DNA of 64,000 bases, from positions 497,975-561,974 of the forward strand of contig PDUO01000016.1 of assembly GCA_003008705.1 (NCBI GenBank), read 5' to 3'. The DNA comes from Pezicula radicicola (taxonomy: Eukaryota; Ascomycota; Leotiomycetes; Helotiales; Dermateaceae). Under the pieces are notes generated by a model. That model saw only the letters and a list, made by a program, of their open reading frames with translations. It was not told where the DNA came from and did not search any database. Within the stretch, counting starts at the first letter, position 1. Every line of letters starts with the position of its first letter. The position numbers were made by a program, and so were the translations under genes. Of this stretch, positions 22,178 to 33,851 are shown piece after piece.

Positions 22178-23074
22178 ATGGCTACCTCAAAAGCTCCTAA
22201 GTCAATATTGAAGAAGACTTCGTACCCTTACCCCACTACTACTACAACGTCACGCTCTAAAGAAGACCGTGATCGCGAAGTCGCATTATACCATGCCAAC
22301 TTGCTTCAAGAACGCAAGAATATCGAACTCGAAATTCTTCTTTCAATGGAAACTCTAATAGACTATCCACTGTCGAGAAGCCCTCCATACTCGGCCTGGA
22401 ATCCTTCTCCCACCGACACGCAGACCTTCAAGGACCTCCTTCAACCCTTCCAACCTAGCGACTATGATGCGTTGATCGTAGAACGTAACATCAATGAAAG
22501 CTGTGGTTACACATTGTGTCCGAATGCGAGGGCCACAGATGGGAGAGGTGGCAAGTATAGGATTTTGGGTATGAGTGGCAAAGCAAAAGATTTCAGGGTC
22601 GTGGAGAGGCATGAGGTCGAGAAGTGGTGTTCCGAGGCTTGTGCTAGGAGAGCGCTCTATGTGAGAGTTCAACTGAGCGAGAGCCCGGCATGGGAGAGAG
22701 CCGGAGGGATCAGCTCTCAAATCGATCTCCTAGATGAACCGAAGTCTATGCAAGACAAGATTGCAGAGGATTTTGCAAAGATGGATTTGGCAGAAGCTGA
22801 AGGCAAGATGCAAGATGCTGCAGACTTGGCCTTGGAGAGGGGAGACCGAGGACTTGGTGCCAAGACGGGGCGCGTGGACATTACTATCCAGGAGAAGGAC
22901 GTGCAACACCCTGCTCAACCTCCATCGATAGAAGTGAATGCCCTGGGGGAGAGATTGGACTCTATGCACTTGACTTTGGAAGGCCATACACCAAACTTCA
23001 GCAGTGGAAGGAATCGACAACATGACGACTTATTTGGCGATGACGATGAGGAATCAGGGAAAGATTGGTTATAA
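22178..23074 (+). CDS. RTR1: Rtr1/RPAP2-family RNA polymerase II CTD phosphatase
   Basis: Single exon, 298 residues. Rtr1 removes phosphate from the C-terminal repeat domain of the largest Pol II subunit and helps Pol II assembly and import. The family zinc site is visible as Cys109 and Cys114 (ESCGYTLCPN) and Cys151 and Cys155 (WCSEACARR), followed by the characteristic YVRVQLSESPAWER. As in human RPAP2, the fourth ligand is Cys; in budding yeast it is His. The N-terminus (KSILKK) and the acidic C-terminus (DDLFGDDDEESGKDWL) also fit the family in filamentous fungi. The ATG at 22178 lies in ACAATGG, a good context. Length is normal for the family. Confidence 0.93.
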   Translation: MATSKAPKSILKKTSYPYPTTTTTSRSKEDRDREVALYHANLLQERKNIELEILLSMETLIDYPLSRSPPYSAWNPSPTDTQTFKDLLQPFQPSDYDALIVERNINESCGYTLCPNARATDGRGGKYRILGMSGKAKDFRVVERHEVEKWCSEACARRALYVRVQLSESPAWERAGGISSQIDLLDEPKSMQDKIAEDFAKMDLAEAEGKMQDAADLALERGDRGLGAKTGRVDITIQEKDVQHPAQPPSIEVNALGERLDSMHLTLEGHTPNFSSGRNRQHDDLFGDDDEESGKDWL

Positions 23075-23494
23075 TATCATGGTGTGGCTTTCATTAAGGA
23101 GCTTAGGCGTTATGGCGATAAATGATACCCACTCAAGCATAGATATTAGGTTGTAAATTTCATGAACGCTCACTAGCAGCCAATCCAAAGAGTGTACGCG
23201 AGCTTACCTTTAGAAGCGCACCGAGTGCAACGACCTTAGGAAGTCGTTGAACAAGGTGAAAGCCGCATTACTGGGCTTGGACTCACATCACGCGTGTGCG
23301 CAAGAGAGGAAAGGGAAATGGCAATCAAGCGTCAACTCCGAAGAGAATCAGCGACACCTTGGGTGGGATATTTCCTCACATTGATCTAGTATGACAGCCT
23401 GCCAGCAATACGCCCCGTATCAACCGATATCTTGCCCAGCCATTCATATCCATAAATCGCCGCAAGTATTTTTTTTTTCGTATCATCAAAGCAC
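23075..23494. other. Convergent gap between RTR1 and RPS17
   Basis: About 420 bp holding the 3' untranslated regions of both genes. A poly-T run (about 23469-23478) lies just beyond the RPS17 stop codon on its downstream side. No gene seen. Confidence 0.6.
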
Positions 23495-24071
23495 CTAGTT
23501 GCGGGGACGGTCGTTGAATCGGCGAGGTCCACCACGCTCTACGGTCTGTTGCTGAGTAACTGGGACGACATTGACTGGGATGGAATCGAACTGTAAAGTA
23601 GACTATCAGTGACTGCTACGGCGCAGAATTGCAATAAATGTGAAAACGTACACCAAGGCTCTTAAGAAGATCCTTTGTCTCAGAGTCAACCTCCAGCTGT
23701 CCAGTCTCTGAGTTCTGGGTGAAGTCGAGGGCGGAAACTTCTGGGACGTATTGATCCTTGCGTTCTCTCTCCTCTTCTTGAAGCTTGAAGGAGATACCAC
23801 GGACTGGTCCTCTCTGAATGCGCTTCATCAAATGGGTAGTGTAACCGGCAATCTGAGCATATTAGAGATTGAACTGAAGATCTGGGATATTGGCATGTTG
23901 CTGCAGGCGCAACTGGGTCCTTACCTTGTTGCGGAGACGCTTTGAGGCAATGATGGCAATCTCATCACAGATTCTCTTGTTGGTCTCGAAGTCGAGAGTC
24001 AACTTGGGGTAGTATCTCTCAATGATGACCTTGGCGGACTTCTTAACGGTCTTGGTACGGACGCGACCCAT
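23495..24071 (-). CDS. RPS17: 40S ribosomal protein eS17
   Basis: Exons 24071-23925, 23852-23652 and 23590-23495 give 147 residues, the usual fungal length. The start [20 protein letters not shown] and the continuations RIAIIASK-like core, [20 protein letters not shown] and [14 protein letters not shown] are diagnostic for eS17. The protein sits in the head of the small cytosolic ribosomal subunit. Both introns join at codon boundaries. It lies in tandem with MRP51, 350 bp downstream of that gene's stop codon, with a CACGTGA box in between. Confidence 0.97.
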
Positions 24072-24201
24072 GATTGCGGTGTTGAAGATTAGTTTGTCGA
24101 AAAGAAGTTGTCGTGTCGTGTCGTTGAGTTTGAATTTCAAAATTCAGCAAATGTGGGATGGACTTCGGTAAGTCTTGGCATGGGCGCTAAATTATATTAG
24201 A

Positions 24202-24207
24202 CACGTG
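24202..24207. promoter_or_regulatory. CACGTG E-box upstream of RPS17
   Basis: The palindrome CACGTG (context ACACGTGATG) lies 131 bp upstream of the RPS17 start codon. Cbf1-like bHLH factors bind this core and regulate ribosomal protein genes in some ascomycetes. Function here is inferred from position only. Confidence 0.35.
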
Positions 24208-24423
24208 ATGTGATGTGGGGTACGACCGCGTTCAAAATAGGCGCGGTCAGAGCTGCTTTGACAAGAATATTCAACACCAGTGCCTGGGAATGGGAATAGT
24301 TGGGAGTTCGTGAAGCGTTATGGTAATACTACATTTTCTTCTCTTATCTGATATAGTACAACCAATTCGCCCTCTAGTGATATTGTTATGATGTACAGAT
24401 TCCTCTAGTTCTCTCACACGTTC

Positions 24424-25938
24424 CTACTTTTCCAAAACTAGCTGGCTCAGTTTCTGTAAAGATTCGTTATCAGTTGACAGTCCTCCACTCCGTCTCAATG
24501 CATCAGGTTCGCCAAAGCCTCTCAGACCATATCCCTCATCTGAACTTGTCACAGGCTTTGCAAAGCCCGCAGTCGCAAACTTCGGACGTTGATATTGCGA
24601 GGGAACATCATCCACAGTCCCTTCTAAAACAGCAACAGCTTGTGGATCAGCACCGTCAACAACCAGAACAACCCGGCCTTTGGGATCCACGCTGGCCGTT
24701 GTTGGCTGGACATATGCCTTAGAACCGCCAACCTTTTCGGGCTCAATGTTTGAGATACCGGTGATCAGAGGTTGAACTAGGCCGCTGTATTTGTTGCGTC
24801 TCGTGGCTCGAGTATCGAAAGAACTGGAGCCTCTTGGCAGATCGGTAACGAATCCACCAACTCCCAATGTTGGAGCAAAAGCACCTGTTGCCGCTCCTTT
24901 TGGCATAACAACACGTGCCTGTACTGGAGGAGCGGAAACTTGGGGTCCGTACAATGGATGGTTGAAGGTGTGAGAAGCTGTGCGGCCGTAAGACAAACCT
25001 GCTGATGGATGGGTCTTAGGAGGCCCAGATTCTGCATATGGTGAGTCGATTGATGTAATGCCATCCGCGGCCATGCTGGCGGCGGCCTTCCCTGAATCTT
25101 CGAACAATTGGTCCAAAGTCATGCCGCTGTCGAATGGAGAGCCAAGATTGCTAGATGGAGCTGGAGGTAAGTCGAGAAATTGGCGAATCAATCTATACAA
25201 CTCAGCTCGGTTGTCACGGAGTCCTGAGACATATTCCCGCAACTGTGCTTCCGTAATATCGGCTGCTTGTATTGCTGGCCTTGCCTCTTCGCCATCCTCT
25301 CGTGCCAATTGATGTGCCTCCCTTGTGAGATGCTTTGCACATGCGGACCGAATAAATTTCTGGAATTCGGCCTTGCGTTTCCGGACAACCTTCGTGACAT
25401 ATGTGTTGAACTCTCCATCATTTTGCCCAGCAATCCATGGCCCTTCAAACTTCCATCTTACTTCCTTACCAGTTCTCGTTCCATCCTCGTTCGGCGCAAT
25501 TCGATCGATATCTTCTTCAAAAACGCTTTTCTGCCCGCCGCTGAAGTACAGGTGATCGCGCTCCTTGTTCCCGGAGGGAGTTGATATTGGTATGTTCATC
25601 TCTTGCCACTTCTTTAGATTCAGAGTATGGTCCGCTGCTGATGCATATTCGGTAACGTGCTCGATGGTATCAATTGAGTCGACTCGAATTAAAGGGGTCG
25701 AGGTGCGTGTTGTCGACCGCAGAGGCAAAGGCCGTTTGAAGCCCCAGTCGCCTCTCTTGAGAGAAGATTGAGGGGTGGTAATCGTAGCATGGATAGGATG
25801 TGGTAGAGTTTGAGTGTCGGAACCGAATACTGCTGTTGAAGAGAGCTCCCCAGCCGGCCGTGGCAAAGCATTCGGTATAGCGAACACTCTCGAAGCTCGC
25901 AGGAGAGCACCTCCAGGCGACATGGACCTTGCAGCCAT
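24424..25938 (-). CDS. MRP51: Mitochondrial small-subunit ribosomal protein Mrp51 (bS1m)
   Basis: Single exon, 504 residues. Mrp51 is a component of the mitochondrial 37S subunit related to bacterial S1 and is needed for translation of mitochondrial mRNAs. The N-terminus starts MAARSMSPGGALLRASRVF, basic and free of acidic residues, so it fits a mitochondrial presequence. The family block GDWGFKRPLPLRSTTRTSTP, followed by IRVDSIDTIEHVTEYASAADHTLNLKKWQEM, covers about residues 60-115. Downstream, EVRWKFEGPWIAG and the charged helical segment KRKAEFQKFIRSACAKHL are also typical. The start codon at 25938 is the first in frame. Tandem with RPS17: a cytosolic and a mitochondrial ribosomal protein gene are direct neighbours. 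Confidence 0.88.
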   Translation of the reverse strand: MAARSMSPGGALLRASRVFAIPNALPRPAGELSSTAVFGSDTQTLPHPIHATITTPQSSLKRGDWGFKRPLPLRSTTRTSTPLIRVDSIDTIEHVTEYASAADHTLNLKKWQEMNIPISTPSGNKERDHLYFSGGQKSVFEEDIDRIAPNEDGTRTGKEVRWKFEGPWIAGQNDGEFNTYVTKVVRKRKAEFQKFIRSACAKHLTREAHQLAREDGEEARPAIQAADITEAQLREYVSGLRDNRAELYRLIRQFLDLPPAPSSNLGSPFDSGMTLDQLFEDSGKAAASMAADGITSIDSPYAESGPPKTHPSAGLSYGRTASHTFNHPLYGPQVSAPPVQARVVMPKGAATGAFAPTLGVGGFVTDLPRGSSSFDTRATRRNKYSGLVQPLITGISNIEPEKVGGSKAYVQPTTASVDPKGRVVLVVDGADPQAVAVLEGTVDDVPSQYQRPKFATAGFAKPVTSSDEGYGLRGFGEPDALRRSGGLSTDNESLQKLSQLVLEK

Positions 25939-28900
25939 CGTGTGAAGCCTTTTGGAGGATAACCTGGATGTTATCTAAATGATGATTCTTGCGTCGTCCA
26001 CCAGCACAGAGGCTAAGGCGTTGGCGTGACCTTAGCTATATTCCAATGCCCCGTTCCTATCGTCTGCATTAGAAAGCCATCGTTGAATGGCAGACGCTCG
26101 TATGGCCCAATGCAATTGACTGTTGATGATGCTCCATGTTGCGACGTCTGTACTAAATTTTGGAGCTGTTGCCGTATTCGGTTAGCGCGCAGGTACAGCA
26201 CCCATGTCAATTTTTCGGAATATCATTAAGTCTCCTCTATCAAAACACTAAAACGTCTTTTAACGTTGCTTTCGGATCATACAAAAGTTTAGGGCTATAC
26301 TTGTTTCTAACCCTTTATAATAAGGCACCCGTATCTGAAGGTTCTCTATTTCAATTGGCATGTCCTAAGAACCCTATCGGACCACCGGCGAGTATAATTG
26401 CATTTTATCGAGCTAGCTATCTAGAGATACCAGTACCTTTAAAGACATTTAACAACACAATCCCTAAAGCTAAAAGCCGTATTAGATATTTAAACCAAAG
26501 AAAGAGCAATACATTGTATTTATTCTAGCTAAAGACTTCCTTCTATCGTTAAATCATAGGGGGGAGGTGGGCAACACCTTCGATTTCATTAATCTAAGGA
26601 CATCTAAACAAGCGATAAAGTATTTAACAAAACTTACAGCTGCATATAAACTCCTACTATGCTTAGTGATAATATACCTAGAACTCGCACATATAAACAG
26701 GACTAAAGAGGCTGGTCTTCCTCTTGCTCGAGCATAGCTGTTGTCGCTACAATGTTTAGAGGGACGGTAGCTAAGACAGGAGTCGCAGCCGGAGCATAAC
26801 CCTCAAATAATACTTACTATACTATTCTTATCCTGGACTGGGAGCATGATTAACCTTTATTACATACTTCACTTTTGTGAACGTGTTAGAAGTTACATGC
26901 TCTTAATAGGATAGATTTCACCTCAATGTACTTCCGTTCAGTGAGACCAAATGTATCCTTCACGCACTATGGCATGGAGATCTGCGCTCAAAGATGATCT
27001 TTGTTCTATCACTAGGCTTATCTAAGAGAACAGGTGTAGAAACGGGTACTATAACTTGACCTGTCATTGAGACAAGTCAGTCACCGAGTTGCTGAAAATG
27101 ATGATAAGAAGTAGAATGAACAACGCCTCATTTGCCTATCTTCAGGCTGAACTACCTGTTTTCACACTAGAAAAGTAGATTGCTGGAACAAAAGTTGAAC
27201 TCTTATAGTACTCCCCCACTCCTTAGAGCCCGTTTTCTCTTTACCAATTTCAAGTCTCATACAATTCGACATATAAGCAACTCTCGTTTCGTCCTTTTAG
27301 AGAGTAGATATAGTTAGCATTTACTCAATGTTATGGAATATTACCTTCTTGAAAATCACTAAATCACATCCTTATCGTTCTTGCATTTGGAAATACCGGC
27401 TCTCTTTTGAATGGTAGGATTGAAAGCGGGTGGAAACTGAGGTTGCCCTGTTAGATCGTCCCGTAAAAGAATCAGCAACAAGTAGCAGTTCTTCGGCGAC
27501 GAATAATCATTCAACCTATCGCGAAAAGGAAGTGATGTACTGCTAATGTAACTCACTTGCATTTGCATTCTGTACATCTATTCATTATGCATTTGCATGA
27601 CGTCCTTGCCTGAGTATTTTGACTGTAGAAGACCCTATGCAGTGACCAAATCCTTCATTTCATCAACGAGTTCTAAATGAAGCTGTGCGACGTCACGGAC
27701 CAAAAGCGTTGTTCAATATTTCTTTTTTCTCCAACGTTTTAACCCGTGCTATCTAAACTGTGTATGTCATACCGTGGCATTGGTTGAAACACGGCGGTAC
27801 GCAATAGTTCGTGGTGTAAAATGGTACCTTGTGACATGTGGAGAAATAACTGCAGAATGATGCTTTTTCACAGTCCTTGAAAGGTCACTTCATTCTGCAT
27901 CAAGGACCCAACAGCCTGACGTAGGTAGGGACAAGGGAAGCCGACGTCGGTGGATTGGATGCGGAGTACAGAGGCAGTCCCTTCTAGAGAAGGCTATGCT
28001 GAAAAGTGACAAAAATAATATGACGGAAATGAAAGATGGTCTATGGGATACCTTGAGCCTTCGACAAAGGTTGGGCATCGACGAGGCGTTCGGATAAACA
28101 GTAATCTGTACAGTAAGACGAATTTCTCGGGCAATTTGTAAGGCTGTTGAATAACGCCTAGAAAAATGAAGCGACAGGGTCTTTCCGGAAAAGCTCAGTC
28201 TCTCGGCGATATCCTCGAGCAGAACGTGGGATGAAAGTGTGAGGATTTCCCAAAAGCGAAAGAACTGGCAGCCAATTGAAAAAATTTGCTGGACAGCTCG
28301 AGAAAAGCAACTGTGACAGGTTGGCTTGAGCCTCCGAGGAGAGGCCTACCCCGCATGTCAGCCATACAATTACATACAGTTACATACAGTTACATACAGT
28401 TACGGTAGGTACACCAAATGTGTGGGAGCACAACAGATCTGGCTTGCAGACTGCCCGTTGTCCAACACCACCCGGCCAGGCGACCACGGTGCGGACCAGA
28501 CATAGGCGAACCACTGCAGACCATCCGTTGCCAATGAAAGGAGCTTGCGGGCGGTTTTTAGGCCCCTTCCGGGTCTGCTCATAGGCCGTGGCACGACATT
28601 TTGCGAAGGAATCGTGGGATCTCATCGCCTCTCGCGGTGAGACAGTCTGCTGTCAGGAACACAAGCCATCGCAAGAGTGGATGTGCCAAGTTAACGAACG
28701 GAAAACGAGTTTGAAACGGTTTGAGACCACGGCCACGACTACGAGTCTACGAGTACGGCGTACCTCAGCCTCACAGGTAATAATGTACAGTACCGTCAGA
28801 TCCGAAAGCCAACTTGTACAATTTCTCCATGAGAAATGTCGTCGGGCGAAAGACTCAGAAGTCATGGGCCAAGGCATGCACGTGCTGATACGTCCGCGGC

Positions 28901-30944
28901 AACATCTCTTGCAGGTACCGAATCGAATGAGGAGATGCCACAAGGAAGGCCTACTTTCGCTATCCGTACAAGCTGCAGCCTTCTGACCATACAGAAGTCG
29001 CAACCTCTGCAATTCGTGAGAAATTTCATCCCTACCCAAGTTACGTTCCTACTTGAGCCATTCAATAACCTGAACCCGCCTGGTCTATTATGGCCTCGAC
29101 CTACGTTTGCACTGAGGACTACTGGGAAGTGTTGGCAGGAGTCAACTTTCAAGACTCAGGAGTTGGTTCTGCCTCATCGGCGATTTTGGTCCAGACTCCA
29201 AATTGACTTTTGAAAAAACTTCTTGGTCCATGGTCACTCGACTCGTCCCAAATTTATTGTGCGGATGATAGGCATGCCAGGAGAATTAAAACGGCATGCA
29301 ACGATGTTAGCTGTAACAGCGAGAGGGAATTCTCCACCCCCAGGTGAACGGGTGATCATCTTCACATGAGCCTGCGTATGGGTACAGTACAAGAACTGTA
29401 GGTACATGACTGAGAGAGGGGGGAAATGCTGACGTCTATGAATCTTGTACAGTAGCGGTGGTAATCCTCGGAATCTGTGGCTGGTGCGAAAGTTTCTTGG
29501 ATTCCGAGATTTGTTGGAACTGAATCTGATTTGATTTGTTTGAGTGATGGTCTTTGCATGGAAGCGCTCCGCATGCAGGATACTGCAATTGGCTATATTT
29601 GGGCCACCACCTGAACTTTTAGCTGCGGCTAGAGTAGTAGTCAGCAAAGTTGACAACCTTCCCATTCCTCGCCTGGGCGCATTGTCATAAAGGCTTCAGG
29701 TCGCAGAAGAGATGCTATTCGTGTCCACGTCGTATGGATGAGATGAGGCTGGCACATCAACGCGAAGGAATAATGGGTGCCACGCCCGAATGACTGAGTG
29801 TACGAAGTACAGTAGAAGGGCGGAAACGGCGGAAAGATGTCGGGCACTACCAAGGCAGAATGTAGATGGCGACGGGCGACTGGCAATTATTGGCTATTGA
29901 CAATTGGCAATTGGCAACCAGCGAGCGACTAGATAGGCAGTTCCTCGTCGAGTTGTAGTTGGGACTTGGGAGTAGCAGATAGTAGAGTAGAGTACAGTGC
30001 TGGGGGTGGCTATGTATTGCATCGAACCTCTCATCACTAAGGGGAACGCGTAATGTGACAAGTCAACAGAAATGTGAGGACCAACGCCATTGGAGATGTC
30101 ATATTGCAGAGTTTCTCATAAACCGTCACTCAAGTTGCTCAACATCGTGCGATCGGCAGCGGCGGTCCATGCTGGGTGCAAAGGGCTGGGATGGGGGCTT
30201 GGGATGGGCCTGAACTTCCCTGAACTTCCCTGAAGACTCGTGCCAATCGGGGAGGGAAGTCGCCAGAAATCGGATTCTCTGGGAGACTAGGGTTTGATGA
30301 GGGTGGTGGCTTGACCACTCCTGGAGCCAAAAAAGCACAGTGGCACGCTTCAAGACCACCGACTTTTTTACGCCAATACATGTACTGTAATATGCCTGCG
30401 GTAAAAAAGTGGTTCTTACAGTTCTTTATTCTCCCCTCCTCCCCCCTCCCTCCATGCCTCCTTCGTACCGTACTAAGTGAAGCAACCCTCCACGCGTATC
30501 CCTCATCCTCCACTTCTTCCCGTCTTCTCACCACAAAGCATCCCACCTCAACTCACCCTACTACCACTCTACATCTCCGTTGCAGAATCAATCGTTCTTT
30601 CTTCACCCACCTTCATACATACTACATACTACCTACAAGCCTGTTGAATAATTCCACCCCCCGCCGATACTCACAATCGTTGTCCATCGATGCCAAATCA
30701 TACACATTCTAACAAACTCCACACGCCTTTGCACCGAACCAGTTGCTATATAAAAATTGCATTTCACCATGGCAAATTCAAGTACTAGTTGTAATTGATT
30801 GCTTCTGCCGAAGAGTTAATACTTCTCCGACACGTCCTTCAGCTCACCTTTATAATACAACACTACGACCTTCGAATATCATCAACTCATTCTCACCGCC
30901 ATTCACCCCACATACTACCACTTCCTCAAAACCACTCCGCCAAG
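25939..30944. other. Five-kb gene-poor region
   Basis: No gene is supported. 26200-27400 is AT-rich with mutated, stop-filled sequence and resembles decayed repeat DNA. 27400-30400 is of more balanced composition with scattered GTACAGTAC words (for example 28784, 29389 and 29810) and only random-looking short frames. 30400-30944 is pyrimidine-rich and fits the promoter and leader of the gene starting at 30945. Confidence 0.5.
28363..28403. repeat. 10-bp tandem repeat (TACATACAGT)
   Basis: Three exact units, TACATACAGT, from 28371 to 28400, preceded by the variant CATACAAT and followed by a broken unit TACGGTAGGT. A short intergenic minisatellite. Confidence 0.85.
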
Positions 30945-32423
30945 ATGCCTACAACAATGAAACGACATAACACCGACCCCAGCTCGTGCAGTAGAGCCTC
31001 GAGTCGCAGCGACGACTCCCATGTCTCTCATAGTACCGCTCCAACCTCCATATACAGTAGACCCTCTTTCTACCACGCTGCAACGGACAGGCCGACACAA
31101 GGGAAACCGTACTTCGGCAGCAGCTCGATCGATGATAGTTTATCCCCCGCCACAACTTATTATCCCCGCTCGTCGACCGAGACCTATGCTTCCACAGTGG
31201 CGTCACAAGAATTGCTCTATGAAGAACCAGAAGAAGTAGACCGGGACTATCTCATGCCAGAGTACAGCAACTATAAGGAGGTGCTCGAGCATGACCTGCG
31301 ACCCTCAACTCCGACAGACTTCGCCGAACTCTTCCCGTCAACAAGAAGGTTGTTTATTCGTCACGATGATACCACCTATGATGGGAATATGAACCTTCGA
31401 GTTGATACTGAAGTAGGATCAGGGCCATGTAAGGAGAATGTTCAACTTTTCCACATGCGTATGCATGACCTCAAAGCTAGAGAGTTCTCCCTCCGTAGGT
31501 ACTGCCGAGATTCAGGACGAGAAGTCTGCCACTCGAGTCGAAAATTCTCAAAACCAGCAGCAGAACGCGCTAGTATCCAGCGATCCGTGAGCAACGCGCT
31601 GGCGAGCATTCGTGGAAAACCAGAACTTAAGCGCACTCCCACTGGCAATTCAAGTCACAGTGCGAAAAGCAACAAGAGTTCCAAGGCCGTGACGAGGCAA
31701 GATAGTGGCTATGGCTCGAATGAAGATGACTTTGACGCGGATGATCTTTCCTCATTCATGGAAACGAAGGTGAAGTCATCCTCGATAGCTATGCCTACCA
31801 ACACTACAAAGTTAGAATTCTCGAATTACGCCCAAGTGGACGTCAAACGACGGGGCGCACAGTCCAAGAAGCGCTACGAATTTGAGTACTGGGGCCACAC
31901 TTACACCTGGAAACGCGTTGTAGAGAAGGATGGCGATGGAAAAGCTGTCTCGTATCATCTATTTAAAGAGGATAACAACAATGCCGTTGCACATATCGTG
32001 CCCGAATTACGATCGCCAGCTGAGATGCGGGATGAAGATGCCGCCGGTGGATGGGTGCCTCCCTGCTCAATGTGGATCAGCGACAACAGCGTTGTGGAGG
32101 CACTCACTGATGTAGCTGAGTAAGTTCACCCATCAGGAGGGCGTTTCAAGATCCCGGACTAACCATGAAACTACAGTGTTATCGTCGCCACTGGACTGAT
32201 TGCCTTGATTGATGACTGCATTAAACGTCGATTCCACACGAAGCCCAAGCACATCCGGCATGTCGGACTTCCTCTTACACCTTTGAAGATGGATGTCGAA
32301 TTTGTTGGTCCCAGAGCCATGGTGGACCTATTTAAACGCCGCAATTCGGCGAGTTCCACAAAAGAAAAAGACCAGCAGAGAGGTTCACCTCTTAGATTCG
32401 CCAGTCCTGTTGAGGCTCACTAG
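30945..32423 (+). CDS. Fungal protein of unknown function with conserved C-terminal half
   Basis: Exons 30945-32119 and 32177-32423 give 473 residues; the intron uses GTAAGT and CTACAG. Residues 1-70 are Ser-rich and disordered; about 230-310 are basic and Ser-rich. The structured part begins near residue 315 with KRRYEFEYWGHTYTWKR-like sequence (KKRYEFEYWGHTYTWKRVV), continues with HIVPELRSPAEMRDEDAAGGWVPPC, and crosses the intron as VVEALTDVADVIVATGLIALIDDCIKRR, likely a helix pair. No membrane segment or catalytic motif is recognised. The frame is open upstream to 30795, but the ATG at 30945 has a better context (CCAAGATGCC) and matches the start of sequence typical of protein. The long pyrimidine-rich stretch before it suggests a leader. 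Function unknown. Confidence 0.8.
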
Positions 32424-33851
32424 ACATGAAGCTGAGAATTAACGACAAAAGATGTTATGTAAAGAGTATTTTATGGCAGCAACAGCTATCAGTTGGAGAC
32501 AGTACGTTGTCCTCTCAGTGGACAATCGGGATTTAATGGCCGGAGTCGGTTATGATATTACAGTTCAGCAGTACAGGAAATCGGACTTAGGTAGGATTTT
32601 GGAGCATAGTTGGGAACTTGGTAGGCAGCATATTAATGGGAGTTGCTTTTGGGCATAGTCCACATGGATAAGGAAAGGTCCAAGGCGTCCGGAGTATTAC
32701 AGCATGGGATTGCATTGTGTGCAGACCCCGATTGCTATCATGATCTCTCTGTTTTCGTTTTTCTTATTCATATTATTTTCACATGGCACATATATATATC
32801 AACCTCCTCATAGAGTAATGAATGAACGATCTCAATCATCTCATTCCTCCCACCATTCCTAGTGTTTGATGATACCGTTATCCAGCCAGTTACACGCTCC
32901 ATGCAAAAGATCGTTCAAAGTTTGTGATAATTTCTGGTAAAGCAACTAGCTCTGTCTCTCGAACCTGGAATTCAGTCTCCTAAGTTAAGCATGTGAAAAA
33001 AAAGATCAAGAGACCATCGAAGATCTTATAGTAAACAAGACTAATGTGGTCTCCGGTCAAACACAACGATATTGGGGTGTCTTAAACAGAGTGCACACGT
33101 ACGCATGGATTGTTTGGCCCCTAAACAAGAGGGTAGTACATTTCTACTGCATTTCTAAAATTCCTTGAGAACCTTTGATGTAGTAGTTTTCAGTCATCGA
33201 GCTACCGATACGCGATTTGATTCAAGACAGTTGTCTCGGGTACCTACTCACACGACACTTCATGTTCTTACTGTAAGATATCTTGACTCTTGAGTGAATA
33301 CTAATAATAATATGATGATAATAATAATATATAGATGTTCGAGAGTTTGCGATTTTGAATTGATACATTAAATCCGCTCCAAGTTTCGATTTGATATTCG
33401 ATTCATTTCGGCCGTCATCATTTCCATCTCTCTCTGTGCACGCACTTTATGAAAGTAACCTAGATTATACCATGTTTGAAAGCCACGCCATTGCCTTCCT
33501 TCCTTCTCGAACCTCGCCGACGCCCCTTCCTGTTCCAAGTTCCATTCCATTTTCTCATCTCCTGGAAGATGGCAAGAAGAGTTGTTTGCACGAATGACCC
33601 TCCACTTATCAAATAGGGGTCTCCATAAAAGAATGGTAGTAAGAAGAATCGTAACAGACATGTAAATTGCTCCCCAAATTGCCTTGGCCCCAGAACACCA
33701 CCCACAGTAGAATGACCTCTAGCTCAGTATGACAGGTATCCATGAGACATGTTAAAAATATCATAACGCCAGATAGCCAGCCTTTCAGTCCTACTGAGTG
33801 AGTTATCTGTGGCCCTCCTGGTGCCTTCAATACAGGAATGGAAGGCCATCT
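32424..33851. other. Convergent gap, no gene seen
   Basis: The 3' regions of two convergent genes. A simple repeat of AATAAT/GATGAT type lies at 33298-33333 and a short ATATATAT run near 32790. Small open frames have no support. Confidence 0.55.
33298..33333. repeat. AT-rich trinucleotide microsatellite
   Basis: Imperfect TAA/TGA trinucleotide repeat (ACTAATAATAATATGATGAT, continuing AATAATAATATATAG). Intergenic. Confidence 0.8.

Noticed and set aside
26160..26528. 122-residue frame in AT-rich DNA
   Set aside because: Composition and residue content follow the AT-rich background; no homology to a known family and no splice structure.
29234..29665. 143-residue frame on the minus strand
   Set aside because: Random-looking composition with GTAC words inside, and no recognised domain.
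30795..30944. Fifty-residue N-terminal extension of the unknown gene at 30945
   Set aside because: Its first codon is not an ATG with good context, the sequence is His/Ser/Pro-rich leader-like, and the ATG at 30945 is better placed.
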